Numbered from the stretch's first letter, positions 1 through 7,424 are shown. The stretch is DNA of 14,348 nucleotides from Collinsella sp. (GCA_019414545.1 DXLV01000045.1:1-14348); one strand, 5' to 3'. Notes: generated by a model from the letters alone, not told the origin. A program made the numbers and translations.

Positions 1-282
1 GACGACGCGCAGGACTACATCGGGCGCATTGCAAAGCTTCTTAAGCGACGCTGGCATGCCGCAGCGCCCGACTTTTTACGGGCGGGGAGTGCTGTGCCGC
101 AGGTGCTGGGCCCGGCTTCGTGTGTAATCGAGAGAGCCAAGGACCGTTACCGCTTCCATCTGCTTGTGAAGTCGCCCGTGGGGTACCATGTCTCTGATGA
201 TGTCGACGCCTGCCTCAAAGAGGTGGGCTCTGTGCGCGGCGTGAGCGTGAGCGTTGACGTCGACGCCTATGATTTGATGTAA
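1..282 (+). CDS. priA: PriA primosomal protein (helicase), C-terminal end only
   Basis: Frame 1 is open from the first base to TAA at 280-282, giving 93 residues of a protein that starts outside the window. The visible part matches the C-terminal domain of PriA, the 3'-5' DNA helicase that reloads the replisome at stalled forks. The recognisable signature is VLGPASCVIERAKDRYRFH (PriA proteins typically have VLGPAPAPI-x-R-x-x-x-x-YR), followed by a closing SVSVDVDAYDLM that fits the usual V-x-V-D-V-D-P-x-x-L/M ending; here Ala replaces the usual Pro. The helicase motifs and zinc-binding cysteines lie upstream and cannot be checked. def follows 18 bases later, so the two are probably co-transcribed. 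The identification rests on a short fragment but is supported by the priA-def-fmt-rsmB order. Confidence 0.85.
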   Translation, partial: DDAQDYIGRIAKLLKRRWHAAAPDFLRAGSAVPQVLGPASCVIERAKDRYRFHLLVKSPVGYHVSDDVDACLKEVGSVRGVSVSVDVDAYDLM

Positions 283-300
283 CAACTCGAAAGGATGGCC

Positions 301-837
301 ATGGAAGCCAACGGAATCGTACTGTCGCCCGACCCTCGTCTGCGCCAGGAGTGCGCCGTCATCGAGGAGATCACCCCGGCGATCGAGGCGCTTGCCGAGA
401 AGATGAAGAAGATGATGTTCGAGAACGGCGGTTGCGGCCTGGCTGCCCCGCAGATCGGCGAGCTCATTCAGCTTGTCACCATCGACTGCGACTACAGCGA
501 CAAGAACGACTACGATCCGTACGTGCTCATCAATCCCGTCATTGTTGAGCAGAGCGACCATCTGGTGCCCTTTAGCGAGGGTTGCCTTTCCATTCCTGGC
601 ATTAGCTGCGAGATCGAGCGCCCCGATCATGTCGTCGTCGAGGCGTACGACCTGGATGCCAACCTGATTCGCTACGAGGCCTCGGGTGACCTGTTCTGCG
701 TGTGCCTGCAGCACGAGATCGATCACCTGCACGGCAACACCATGTTCGAGCGACTGAAGCCCATGCAGAGGATCAAGGCAGTCAAGGAGTACCAGGACGC
801 CCTGGCCCGCGGCGCTCGACCGGGTGAGACGGAGTAG
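301..837 (+). CDS. def: Peptide deformylase
   Basis: Removes the N-formyl group from the starting methionine of new proteins in the cytoplasm, undoing what Fmt does. All three family motifs are present (178-residue numbering): GCGLAAPQ at about 44-51, EGCLS at 93-97 with the metal-ligand Cys at 95, and HEIDH at 138-142 with two metal-ligand His and the catalytic Glu. The length is typical of deformylases. Two in-frame ATGs exist, at 295 and 301. I chose 301 because the Shine-Dalgarno GAAAGG at 289-294 directly abuts the first ATG but sits 6 bases from the second. The gene follows priA by 18 bases. fmt, usually immediate in this cluster, is displaced by a 329-base gap with an inverted-repeat element. 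Confidence 0.95.
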   Translation: MEANGIVLSPDPRLRQECAVIEEITPAIEALAEKMKKMMFENGGCGLAAPQIGELIQLVTIDCDYSDKNDYDPYVLINPVIVEQSDHLVPFSEGCLSIPGISCEIERPDHVVVEAYDLDANLIRYEASGDLFCVCLQHEIDHLHGNTMFERLKPMQRIKAVKEYQDALARGARPGETE

Positions 838-845
838 GTCCCACC

Positions 846-947
846 GTCCCCGGTGCTGAGCGCCCACATATCATCCCGTGCTCAAACATTCTCGATTTGC
901 TGCGAAACTGCGCGCGGGACGATATGTGGGCGCTCAGCACCGGGGAC
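846..947. repeat. 102-base element with near-perfect 33-base inverted repeats
   Basis: Arms 846-878 and 915-947 are reverse complements over 33 bases with one mismatch (A873 opposite C920). The outer end of the left arm reads GTCCCCGGTGCTGAGC. Pairing can extend three more bases inward (879-881 with 912-914, one G-U), leaving a 30-base loop. The element begins nine bases after the def stop. No T-run follows either arm, so it is not an ordinary intrinsic terminator. It contains no gene. A small non-autonomous mobile or REP/MITE-like element, or a large RNA hairpin separating def from fmt, are both possible; copy number in the genome would decide. Confidence 0.8.
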
Positions 948-1166
948 TGCGTTGTTCTGGCTCGGTTCGCCCGGGTGCCGTTGGGCCAGGGAGGGGCGTC
1001 TTCGCTGATAGTCTTTGTTGAGAGGGAGCTGCTTTTATTGCGGCTCTTTCTTTGGTTTTGGGTATATTTGTTTTTGTTGGACTGTTCTGGCGGCTGGGTG
1101 CGTTTGCGACCTGGAGCGCTTCTTTTGTAGCCGTCTCGGCTCGTTATTGAGAGGAGACTAACTTTT
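948..1166 (+). other. T-rich non-coding region before fmt
   Basis: Remainder of the def-fmt gap (838-1166) after the inverted-repeat element. No convincing gene is seen; short open frames here lack ribosome sites and family features. The stretch 1030-1080 is T-rich and contains TATATT at 1063-1068, a possible -10 box, but the best upstream hexamer (TTGCGG at 1038-1043) is 19 bases away, so a promoter is only suggested. A good Shine-Dalgarno for fmt, GAGGAGA at 1151-1157, lies 9 bases before its ATG. The gap implies that fmt-rsmB may have its own promoter. Confidence 0.4.
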
Positions 1167-2087
1167 ATGCGTATTGTGTTTATGGGTACGCCTGATTTTG
1201 CTGTGCCTTCGCTGGTTTCGCTTGTTGAGGCTGGTAACGAGATTGCGCTTGTTGTTACTCGTCCTGATGCTGTTCGTGGGCGTGGTAAAAAGTTGGAGCC
1301 GTCTCCTGTTAAGGCTAAGGCGCTTGAGCTGGGGTTGCCGGTCGTTGAGGCCAATCGTATGACGCCGGAGGTAGTTGAGGCGCTCCAGGCTGCAGATGCC
1401 GATATTTTCTGTGTGGCTGCCTATGGCTGCATTTTGCCCGATGAGGTGCTGCAAATGGCGCCGCTTGGTATTGTGAATGTTCATGCTTCGCTGCTGCCTC
1501 GTTGGCGTGGCGCCGCTCCTATTCAGCGTGCGATTCTCGCTGGTGACGAGATTGCTGGCGTTTCTATCATGCGCATTGGGCATGGTGTGGATACTGGTGC
1601 TTATTGTGCTCAGGCTTCCACGCCTGTTGCCGGTAAGCATGCCGAGGCGCTCACGATGGAGCTTGGCGAGCTTGGCGGCAAACTGCTTGCTGATACGCTT
1701 CCGTCGCTTGCCGATTGCTCGGCTGTTTGGACTGAGCAGGATGAGTCGCTTGTGACCCATGCTGCCAAGATTTCCAAACAGGAGATGCGCCTGGATCCGC
1801 AGATGGCGGCGCTTGATTGCGTGCGTCATGTGCTGGCCTCATCCGATACCGCTCCCGCTCGTTGCGTGATTGCCGGCAAGACCGTGCGTGTGCTCGATGC
1901 TGCGCTGACCGATGTTTCGCTTGGCAAGGGCGGCGTTGACGTTAAGAATAAGCGTGTTTTCCTTGGCCTTTCCGATGGTGCGGTTGAACTGCTCGAGGTT
2001 AAGCCCGATGGCAAGCGTGCCATGGCCGCTTCTGCTTGGGCTGCTGGGCTGCAAGGCGCCGATCTTATCTGGGGTGGTTTGTCATGA
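1167..2087 (+). CDS. fmt: Methionyl-tRNA formyltransferase
   Basis: Transfers a formyl group from 10-formyl-tetrahydrofolate to Met-tRNA(fMet), allowing translation initiation. The 306-residue length is usual. The N-terminus MRIVFMGTPDFAVPSL is diagnostic. The formyltransferase domain covers roughly 1-205: catalytic Asn104 and His106 sit in NVHASLLPRWRGAAPIQ and the catalytic Asp142 in GHGVDTGAY. The basic loop RPDAVRGRGKKL (32-43) is the part that contacts initiator tRNA in the E. coli enzyme. The C-terminal OB-fold follows from about 206. Start ATG 1167 has Shine-Dalgarno GAGGAGA 9 bases upstream. The stop overlaps the rsmB start (ATGA, 2084-2087), so the two are translationally coupled. 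Codons ending in T (gct, gtt, cgt) are unusually common compared with def and the glycogen genes. Confidence 0.96.
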   Translation: MRIVFMGTPDFAVPSLVSLVEAGNEIALVVTRPDAVRGRGKKLEPSPVKAKALELGLPVVEANRMTPEVVEALQAADADIFCVAAYGCILPDEVLQMAPLGIVNVHASLLPRWRGAAPIQRAILAGDEIAGVSIMRIGHGVDTGAYCAQASTPVAGKHAEALTMELGELGGKLLADTLPSLADCSAVWTEQDESLVTHAAKISKQEMRLDPQMAALDCVRHVLASSDTAPARCVIAGKTVRVLDAALTDVSLGKGGVDVKNKRVFLGLSDGAVELLEVKPDGKRAMAASAWAAGLQGADLIWGGLS

Positions 2088-3484
2088 GCAAGCTGTCTCC
2101 CGCGCGCAAGCTTGCGCTCGATGTGCTGATGGAGGCCGATCGCCGCGGTATGTATGCGCGCGACGTGCTGTCCTCTCGCGCATCTGCCAAGGCTATTGAC
2201 CAGCGCGATTCCGCTTTTGCCGCTCGTTTGGCACTGGGCGTTGCGGCTACCCAGGGTATTTTGGACGAGCTGCTCGATCAGTTTCTCGATAAGCCTAAAA
2301 AGGTTGCGCCGCGTGTTCGCATGGCACTTCGTATCTCGGCCTTCGAGATGCTCTATCTGCATACGCCTGGCCGCGTTGCGGTGAGTCAGGGCGTTGAGCT
2401 GGTGCGCAGCGGAGCTAAGTCCGCCGCTGGGTTGGCCAATGCCGTGCTGCATAAGGTCGCGGACAACGTTGAGGACTTTGCCACTGCGTCCGATGTAGAT
2501 GAGTCTGAGCGACGCTTGGTTCGTCTGTCGCGCCTTATGGGTCTTCCTCGCTGGCTGTGCGCTCGCATTATGGCGTCGTTTGACACGCCCGAGGGTGCGC
2601 TTAACTTTGCCGGCAATCTGGCCCCCGCGCCGCTGGCCCTGCATGAGAACGCCTTTGCGACTAAGCTCGATCCGTATATTTCGCAGTTTGTGGCACCCGT
2701 GTTCCCGGGCTGCCATGCCCCGGTTGATGCCCAGGTTACCGTTGCTTCGGGTGTGTTTGAGCGTGCTGCCGCGGTGGCATCTGATCTCAACGCGCAACTT
2801 ATCGCCACAGCTGCCACGCGCCCTGGTAGCTGCCTTGAGATTGGTGCTGGTCGTGGCACCAAGACCTATGTGATGATGTGCCAGGCCAAGCGTGCGGGCT
2901 ATGAGCGTCAGCATACGGCGCTCGATCTGCATGATCGCAAGTGCGATCTGAATCTCGCTCGCCTGCATAAGGCCGGCATTCAGGGCGTTCGTACGGTTTC
3001 GGGTGATGCTTGCGAGCTTGATGAGGTGCTCACATCATTTGATGCCATGCTTGGCGAGCCGGTTAAGTTCGACACGGTCTTTATCGACGCGCCGTGCTCT
3101 GGCACCGGCACTATGCGCCGTCATCCCGAGATTCCGTGGCGTCTGACCGAAAAGGATGTGACGGTTGAGCTGCCCAAACTGCAGCTGACGATGCTCAAAG
3201 AGGCTGCCGCGCGCGTGGCTACTGGCGGCGAGCTCATCTATGCGACGTGCTCGGTCTTTGACGAAGAGAACACGCAGGTCGTGGATGCTTTCCTAAACTC
3301 TCCCGAGGGTACCGGTTTTAGCCTGGAGCCGCTCTCCGAGGCGCAGATCCTGCAACTCCCCGAGTTCGATCAGGCCAAGAAGCTCGTATCCGTACGCCAG
3401 AACGATCGAGGCCTCTTCCAAAGCGTGCCGGTAAACGCCGACTCCTACGACGGCCACTTCTGCGCCAGGCTGGTCCGCCAGTAA
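2084..3484 (+). CDS. rsmB: 16S rRNA (cytosine-C5)-methyltransferase, RsmB/Sun family
   Basis: SAM-dependent enzyme that methylates a cytosine in 16S rRNA (C967 in E. coli). The frame is open further upstream, but ATG 2084 is chosen because it makes the ATGA overlap with fmt and matches the family N-terminus; this gives 466 residues. Residues about 4-135 are a NusB-like helical RNA-binding domain, which separates RsmB from RsmF. The methyltransferase domain follows: SAM motif I LEIGAGRGTKT (251-261), DAPCSGTGTMRRHPEIPW (335-352) with Cys338, and YATCSVFDEEN (386-396) with the presumed nucleophile Cys389. Motif I departs from the CAAPGGKT seen in E. coli RsmB. T-ending codons dominate as in fmt, but roughly the last 60 codons return to G/C-ending ones. 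A hairpin terminator follows the stop. Confidence 0.93.
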   Translation: MSKLSPARKLALDVLMEADRRGMYARDVLSSRASAKAIDQRDSAFAARLALGVAATQGILDELLDQFLDKPKKVAPRVRMALRISAFEMLYLHTPGRVAVSQGVELVRSGAKSAAGLANAVLHKVADNVEDFATASDVDESERRLVRLSRLMGLPRWLCARIMASFDTPEGALNFAGNLAPAPLALHENAFATKLDPYISQFVAPVFPGCHAPVDAQVTVASGVFERAAAVASDLNAQLIATAATRPGSCLEIGAGRGTKTYVMMCQAKRAGYERQHTALDLHDRKCDLNLARLHKAGIQGVRTVSGDACELDEVLTSFDAMLGEPVKFDTVFIDAPCSGTGTMRRHPEIPWRLTEKDVTVELPKLQLTMLKEAAARVATGGELIYATCSVFDEENTQVVDAFLNSPEGTGFSLEPLSEAQILQLPEFDQAKKLVSVRQNDRGLFQSVPVNADSYDGHFCARLVRQ

Positions 3485-3489
3485 ATCGA

Positions 3490-3525
3490 AGTCCCGTCCC
3501 AAATCAGCTAATTTGGGACGGGACT
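3490..3525 (+). terminator. Hairpin terminator after rsmB
   Basis: Perfect 15-bp stem (3490-3504 with 3511-3525; left arm AGTCCCGTCCCAAAT), six-base loop CAGCTA, then ATTTTAG. It starts five bases after the rsmB stop. The T-run is short but the stem is strong. rsmB and the zinc-ribbon gene converge here, so it may also affect - strand transcripts. Confidence 0.75.
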
Positions 3526-3530
3526 ATTTT

Positions 3531-3756
3531 AGCTACTTTGTGCCTCTTCGATCCGTTCGCCATGAAATACGGTTATTTACTACGTTAAACCGGCTGTCCT
3601 CATCCATGCCGAATTTTGTGAAATCAAAACCGCAGGTAGACGGCTTGCCGTTTTTGCAAATACGCTGCTATGCTCGACCAATACGGGTCAAACGTAGTAA
3701 ATGGGCCGCTTTCGTGGCGCAACTCCAGAGTAGTCAATTTGGGAGCGGGGCTACTT
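3531..3756. repeat. Non-coding convergent gap with imperfect inverted repeat
   Basis: No gene is supported here. ATTTACTACGTT (3575-3586) and AACGTAGTAAAT (3691-3702) are exact 12-base reverse complements, and pairing resumes after two mismatches (ACC at 3589-3591 with GGT at 3686-3688). In addition AATTTGGGA-CGGGACTA at the right arm of the rsmB terminator (3510-3526) resembles AATTTGGGAGCGGGGCTA at 3736-3753, so the segment is bracketed by similar sequences. ACGG/CCGT (3640-3643 with 3648-3651) followed by TTTT is a very small hairpin. These features suggest a degenerate intergenic repeat element rather than unique spacer, but only its genomic copy number can show that. Confidence 0.4.
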
Positions 3757-3761
3757 GCCTG

Positions 3762-3998
3762 TTAGTGGTTGTGTGGGCAGTTGGCGCAGCAGCCGCTGGT
3801 GGCGCTGGTGCTGGAGCCGCCGCTTCGCTGGTCGGTGTTGTAGAAGCCGCTGCCCTCAAATTTAATACCGCTGGCCGAGAACGTCTTGGCGGCCGGAGCG
3901 CCGCAGCTGGGGCACACGACCTCGGGAGTCTCGGACATAGGATGCTCAACCTCAAACACGTTGCCGCAGCTCGAGCACTTGTAATCGTAGCGCGCCAT
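3762..3998 (-). CDS. FmdB-family zinc-ribbon protein
   Basis: Small (78-residue) protein of the FmdB/CxxC zinc-ribbon family. It starts MARYDYKCSSCGNVFEV and has two CxxC pairs, Cys8/Cys11 and Cys29/Cys32, that would bind one zinc. The rest of the ribbon (PAAKTFSASGIKFEGSGFYNTD, split here as PAAKTF at 35-40 and GIKFEGSGFYNTD at 44-56) is typical of the family. A Gly/Ser/Thr linker then leads to a Cys/His-rich tail, CCANCPHNH at 70-78, which could bind additional metal. The family is named for a proposed regulator of formamidase genes, but for most members the function is unknown; no specific role is assigned. ATG 3996-3998 has Shine-Dalgarno AAAGGAA (complement of 4004-4010) five bases upstream. 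It lies downstream of the GH13-GH77 gene, with a hairpin between them. Confidence 0.88.
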   Translation of the reverse strand: MARYDYKCSSCGNVFEVEHPMSETPEVVCPSCGAPAAKTFSASGIKFEGSGFYNTDQRSGGSSTSATSGCCANCPHNH

Positions 3999-4020
3999 AA
4001 TACTTCCTTTTCAGCACAAA

Positions 4021-4042
4021 GCGGGCAGATTACTCTGCCCGC
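4021..4042 (-). terminator. Hairpin terminator after the GH13-GH77 gene
   Basis: Perfect 9-bp stem GCGGGCAGA / TCTGCCCGC with loop TTAC, 45 bases past the - strand stop at 4087. Read on the - strand it is followed by TTTGTG, a weak T-run. It separates the large glucan enzyme gene from the zinc-ribbon gene, so some readthrough into the latter is possible. Confidence 0.6.
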
Positions 4043-4086
4043 AAAAATTCAAACGTCTGTAACTGTACCCTATATCGGGCGTTTTA

Positions 4087-7000
4087 TCACGCTTCGCCCC
4101 AGAATCTATGCGTGTTGCGCAGGAGCTGTGCGGTTTTGCCCTCGGCGGCCGCAACGTCGGCCTCGTCAGCCTGCCAGGTCCAGTTGCCCGTGGCCACGCC
4201 CGGTACGTTCATGCGCGCGTCGTCGCCCAGCCCCAGGACATCCTGCAGCGGCATCATCACCAGGGGAGCGTCGCTTGCCAGCGCATCGCTCATCAGCTTG
4301 GCCGCCACCTCAACACCGCTCGGTTCGTCGCCGCCCGCAAAGGAACGCGTACACCAACCCGCGAGCGTCGACGTGTCGTGCGTCGAGGTATACAGGATCT
4401 TTCCTGGCGTAGGGTGCACGCCGCAACGGACGTCGTAGTCGCCAAACTCCAGCACGTCCATGCCGGGGAAGCCGCAGGTCGAGGCCATGGCGCGAACGCC
4501 GGGCGTCAAATAGCCCAGGTCCTCGGCAATAAAGTTGAGCGGACCCAGCTCGTCATAGGCGGTCTGAAACAGGTCCTTGCCCGGTCCCGCCAGCCAGCGA
4601 CCTTCGGCGCAAGCCTTGCCAGCGGGGATACTGAAGTAGCTGTGGAAGCCCAAGAAGTGATCCAGACGCACGCGGTCGTAAAGTGAGAACGCACGACGTA
4701 GGCGATCCATCCACCAGCTATAGCCGTTCTGCTTCATGTGGTCCCAGCGGAACGTCGGGTTGCCCCACACCTGACCCTCGGGCGCAAAGTTGTCGGGCGG
4801 CGCACCGGAGATCTCGATTGCCTTGCCGGTATCGGATAGCCAGAAGTTCTCGGGTTCGCTCCACGCATCTGCCGAATCGTCGGACACGTACATAGGAATA
4901 TCGCCGATGACCTCGATGCCCTTCTTGTGCGCGTAGTTCATGAGCTCGCACCAGGCTAGGTCAAAGCGGTACTGCATGTACGCCTGAAGCTCGGCCTCGT
5001 CGTGGAAGCGCTTGTCGTCAATCAGGTGCTCGTTGTAGCGCGCAACATCTGCCGGCCAATCGTGGCGCGACTCGCCCTCAAAGTATTTCTTGACGGCCAT
5101 GTAGACGCAGTACTTCTCGAGCCAATCGGCATTGCGATGTTTAAACGCGGTGTACAGCGGATCGGCATCCTCGCCGCCACGGGCCTTCCAAGTTTCAAAG
5201 TCGGCCGCCAGCTCCTCGTGGCTTTCGGGCAGCAGGTCGATATTACCTGCAAAGGCCGAAGGACCGGCGTAAGGGGAGCGGAAGAAGTCCGTCGGGTTGA
5301 CAGGCAGGACCTGCCAGTAGCGCATGCCCATAGCGGCCAGATGGTCGATAAAGCGACGCGTGGGTGCGCCGATCGTACCGGGCTTGCCGTCATCGGTCGG
5401 TACCGAGGTGATATGGCACACAACGCCCGCGCCGTGATCGAGCGGCTCCTGCAGGCGCTGCTCGGCATGGTGATAGATGATCGACGAGCCCAGCGGATAC
5501 AAATCGAGCGTGACCGTGCCGTTGTGGATCTCGCACTCGTGACCGCTGATCACGTCACTCGCGCATTCGTCGAGCGCCGGAATCGTCACGCGGTGCGAAT
5601 TGCGCAGACTACGGTTAATGATAACCGTCGCGGACTCGCCATCCTTGCCCATGCGGTTGTATGCCAGCACCTCGTCGTTGAGCGCGAAGGCCTTGATCTC
5701 GCCGTCAACCATAAACGGCAGGGCGCGGCGCACGGCCGAGGCGTTTTTAAAGATAGCGAGTGTATCGAAGTCGTGCAGGTCTTCCTTCATGGGAAGCGTG
5801 CGGCGATTGCCCGGATCGGTCAGGCCCTCAAGGCCGTACTCGTCACCATAGTAAATCGAAGGCACGCCGGGGAACGTCATCTGCATGAGCGTTGCAAGCC
5901 AAAAACGGCTCTTGGCCAGGCCCATCGAGTTCTCGTCCAGGCGCCACTTGCTGCGCTCGCACTCGGGTAGCTGCGATTCGTCGGGACCGCCGCCGAGCAC
6001 CGAGATGATACGTGGGCGGTCGTGGCTCGACAGTAGGTTGAGCGCGCAGGACAGGGCCTCGCGCGGATAATTCTCGCGCAGGGTCTCGATATCCTCGGCT
6101 GCCTGGTAGGCGTTCTTATAGCCCATCAAAAAGCCGATGACCATGTCGCGGAAGGGATAATCCATAGCCGAGTCAAGCTCGGATCCCTGCAGATACCGGC
6201 GCAAATGGCCATAGCTGATCTTGTTGGAGGCGTCTTCCCAGACTTCGCCGAGCAACAGTGCGTCAGGCTTTTCGGCAAGTACGGCCTTCTTGATCTCGGC
6301 CAGGAAGTCGTCGGAAAGCTCATCAGCGACGTCCAGGCGCCAGCCATGAGCGCCGGCACGTAGCCATTTACGGATCACGCCGTCCTTGCCCAGAAGCCGC
6401 TCGCGTACCAGCTCGGAGCTCTCATTGATGGCGGGCATGTTGCCCACGCCCCACCAGCAGTCGTACGAGCCGTCCTCGTGGAAATAAAACGCATCGCGCC
6501 ACGGCGAGTCCTCGCTCTGCCACGCGCCCACGCCGGGGTAGTTGCCGTAGCGGTTGAAATAGATGGAGTCGTCACCCGTATGGTTAAAAACGCCGTCCAG
6601 GATGATGGAGATGCCCAGCTTCTCGGCTGCCTGGCACAGCTCAGTAAAGTCCTGCTCAGTGCCCAGGATCGGGTCGATCTTGGTGTAGTCGGCCGTGTCG
6701 TAGCGGTGGTTGCTCGCGGCCTCAAAGATGGGGTTGAGGTAGATGGCCGTGAAGCCCAGCTCGGCGATGCGGGGCAGGTCTTCTTGGATGCCCTTGAGCG
6801 AGCCGCCGTAGAAGTCCCAGGTCTTGATGGAGCCGTCCTCGGCGCGCTCGTATACGGGCGGCTCGTTCCAGTCCTCGATCATGCGGCGCTGGATTCCGTT
6901 GCGCGGTTTTTCGACCTCGGCCAGCGTGCGCTCACGCCAGTTTTCGTCGCGGGCATAGCGGTCGGGGAAGATCTGGTACACCATGCCGCGCTCGTACCAG

Positions 7001-7383
7001 GCGGGGCGGTTCTCGCGGTGCTTATAGACGGTAATCTGGAAGGACGGCACCTCGGCGTAGTCGTAGGTTACGCCCTCGCCGCCGGTGCGGCCTTGCGGCG
7101 CGCCCAGGCGAACCTCGGGCTGGCCCTCGATATTGCATATAAAGCTGTACCAGATAAGACAGGGCTCGGTGCACTCAAGCTCTACGGTAAATATGCCGTC
7201 GCCCTCGTGCGTCATGGGATACCGAGACTCACCGATCTCATCGACCCAGGTACGCAGCGTAAGCGTTGCCTGGTTGGGATCGGCATCCTCCAAAATCACC
7301 GAGAGTGCAACGGAAGTTCCAGTGGTCACAGCGCCAAACGGAGTGCGAAACTGCGGCAGGCGGCTGTTGTGAATCAATCTCAT
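4087..7383 (-). CDS. GH13 neopullulanase-like / GH77 4-alpha-glucanotransferase fusion
   Basis: One uninterrupted 1098-residue protein with two enzymes. Residues about 1-120 are a beta-rich N-terminal domain as in neopullulanases and cyclomaltodextrinases. About 127-640 is a GH13 alpha-glucan hydrolase with all four conserved regions: DGVFNH (263-268), GWRLDVADE (347-355, nucleophile Asp351), GEVWE (379-383, acid/base Glu380) and SSHDRPR (452-458). A C-terminal beta domain ends near 640. Residues about 650-1098 are GH77 (MalQ, amylomaltase): HITSVPTDDGKPGTIG (657-672), GDIPMYVSDDSADAW (827-841), nucleophile Asp908 in VRLDHF, acid/base Glu954 in AEDLG and Asp1003 in STHDTSTLAGW. It probably cleaves alpha-1,4 and perhaps alpha-1,6 bonds and transfers glucan chains in glycogen or maltodextrin use. 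No signal peptide is seen, so it should be cytoplasmic. ATG 7381-7383 has only a weak ribosome site; an in-frame stop upstream rules out a longer ATG/GTG/TTG start. Confidence 0.93.
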   Translation of the reverse strand: MRLIHNSRLPQFRTPFGAVTTGTSVALSVILEDADPNQATLTLRTWVDEIGESRYPMTHEGDGIFTVELECTEPCLIWYSFICNIEGQPEVRLGAPQGRTGGEGVTYDYAEVPSFQITVYKHRENRPAWYERGMVYQIFPDRYARDENWRERTLAEVEKPRNGIQRRMIEDWNEPPVYERAEDGSIKTWDFYGGSLKGIQEDLPRIAELGFTAIYLNPIFEAASNHRYDTADYTKIDPILGTEQDFTELCQAAEKLGISIILDGVFNHTGDDSIYFNRYGNYPGVGAWQSEDSPWRDAFYFHEDGSYDCWWGVGNMPAINESSELVRERLLGKDGVIRKWLRAGAHGWRLDVADELSDDFLAEIKKAVLAEKPDALLLGEVWEDASNKISYGHLRRYLQGSELDSAMDYPFRDMVIGFLMGYKNAYQAAEDIETLRENYPREALSCALNLLSSHDRPRIISVLGGGPDESQLPECERSKWRLDENSMGLAKSRFWLATLMQMTFPGVPSIYYGDEYGLEGLTDPGNRRTLPMKEDLHDFDTLAIFKNASAVRRALPFMVDGEIKAFALNDEVLAYNRMGKDGESATVIINRSLRNSHRVTIPALDECASDVISGHECEIHNGTVTLDLYPLGSSIIYHHAEQRLQEPLDHGAGVVCHITSVPTDDGKPGTIGAPTRRFIDHLAAMGMRYWQVLPVNPTDFFRSPYAGPSAFAGNIDLLPESHEELAADFETWKARGGEDADPLYTAFKHRNADWLEKYCVYMAVKKYFEGESRHDWPADVARYNEHLIDDKRFHDEAELQAYMQYRFDLAWCELMNYAHKKGIEVIGDIPMYVSDDSADAWSEPENFWLSDTGKAIEISGAPPDNFAPEGQVWGNPTFRWDHMKQNGYSWWMDRLRRAFSLYDRVRLDHFLGFHSYFSIPAGKACAEGRWLAGPGKDLFQTAYDELGPLNFIAEDLGYLTPGVRAMASTCGFPGMDVLEFGDYDVRCGVHPTPGKILYTSTHDTSTLAGWCTRSFAGGDEPSGVEVAAKLMSDALASDAPLVMMPLQDVLGLGDDARMNVPGVATGNWTWQADEADVAAAEGKTAQLLRNTHRFWGEA

Positions 7384-7406
7384 AGTACGGTCCAGTTCAA
7401 TAGAAT

Positions 7407-7424
7407 CATGGCCTGCTGGCCATG
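7407..7424 (-). other. Small hairpin in the 5' leader of the GH13-GH77 gene
   Basis: Perfect 7-bp stem CATGGCC / GGCCATG with a four-base loop (TGCT on +), 23 bases before the start codon of the - strand gene. Between it and the ATG there is no strong Shine-Dalgarno (only GGA within CTGGACCG). It could affect translation or be incidental. Confidence 0.35.

Noticed and set aside
295..300. Upstream ATG of def
   Set aside because: The Shine-Dalgarno directly abuts it with no spacer; the ATG at 301 has proper spacing.
76..867. 263-residue - strand open frame opposite priA and def
   Set aside because: Complement of two clear genes; no family features.
1826..2968. 380-residue - strand open frame opposite fmt and rsmB
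   Set aside because: Overlaps conserved motifs of both real genes on the other strand; Arg/His-rich shadow sequence.
3513..4412. 299-residue + strand open frame spanning the convergent gap
   Set aside because: Starts inside the rsmB terminator, crosses antisense of the zinc-ribbon gene and the end of the fusion gene; composition is erratic and no motif is seen.
5002..5970. 322-residue + strand open frame
   Set aside because: Lies wholly opposite the GH13-GH77 coding sequence, shows no recognisable motif, and is explained by high GC in the third codon position of the real gene.
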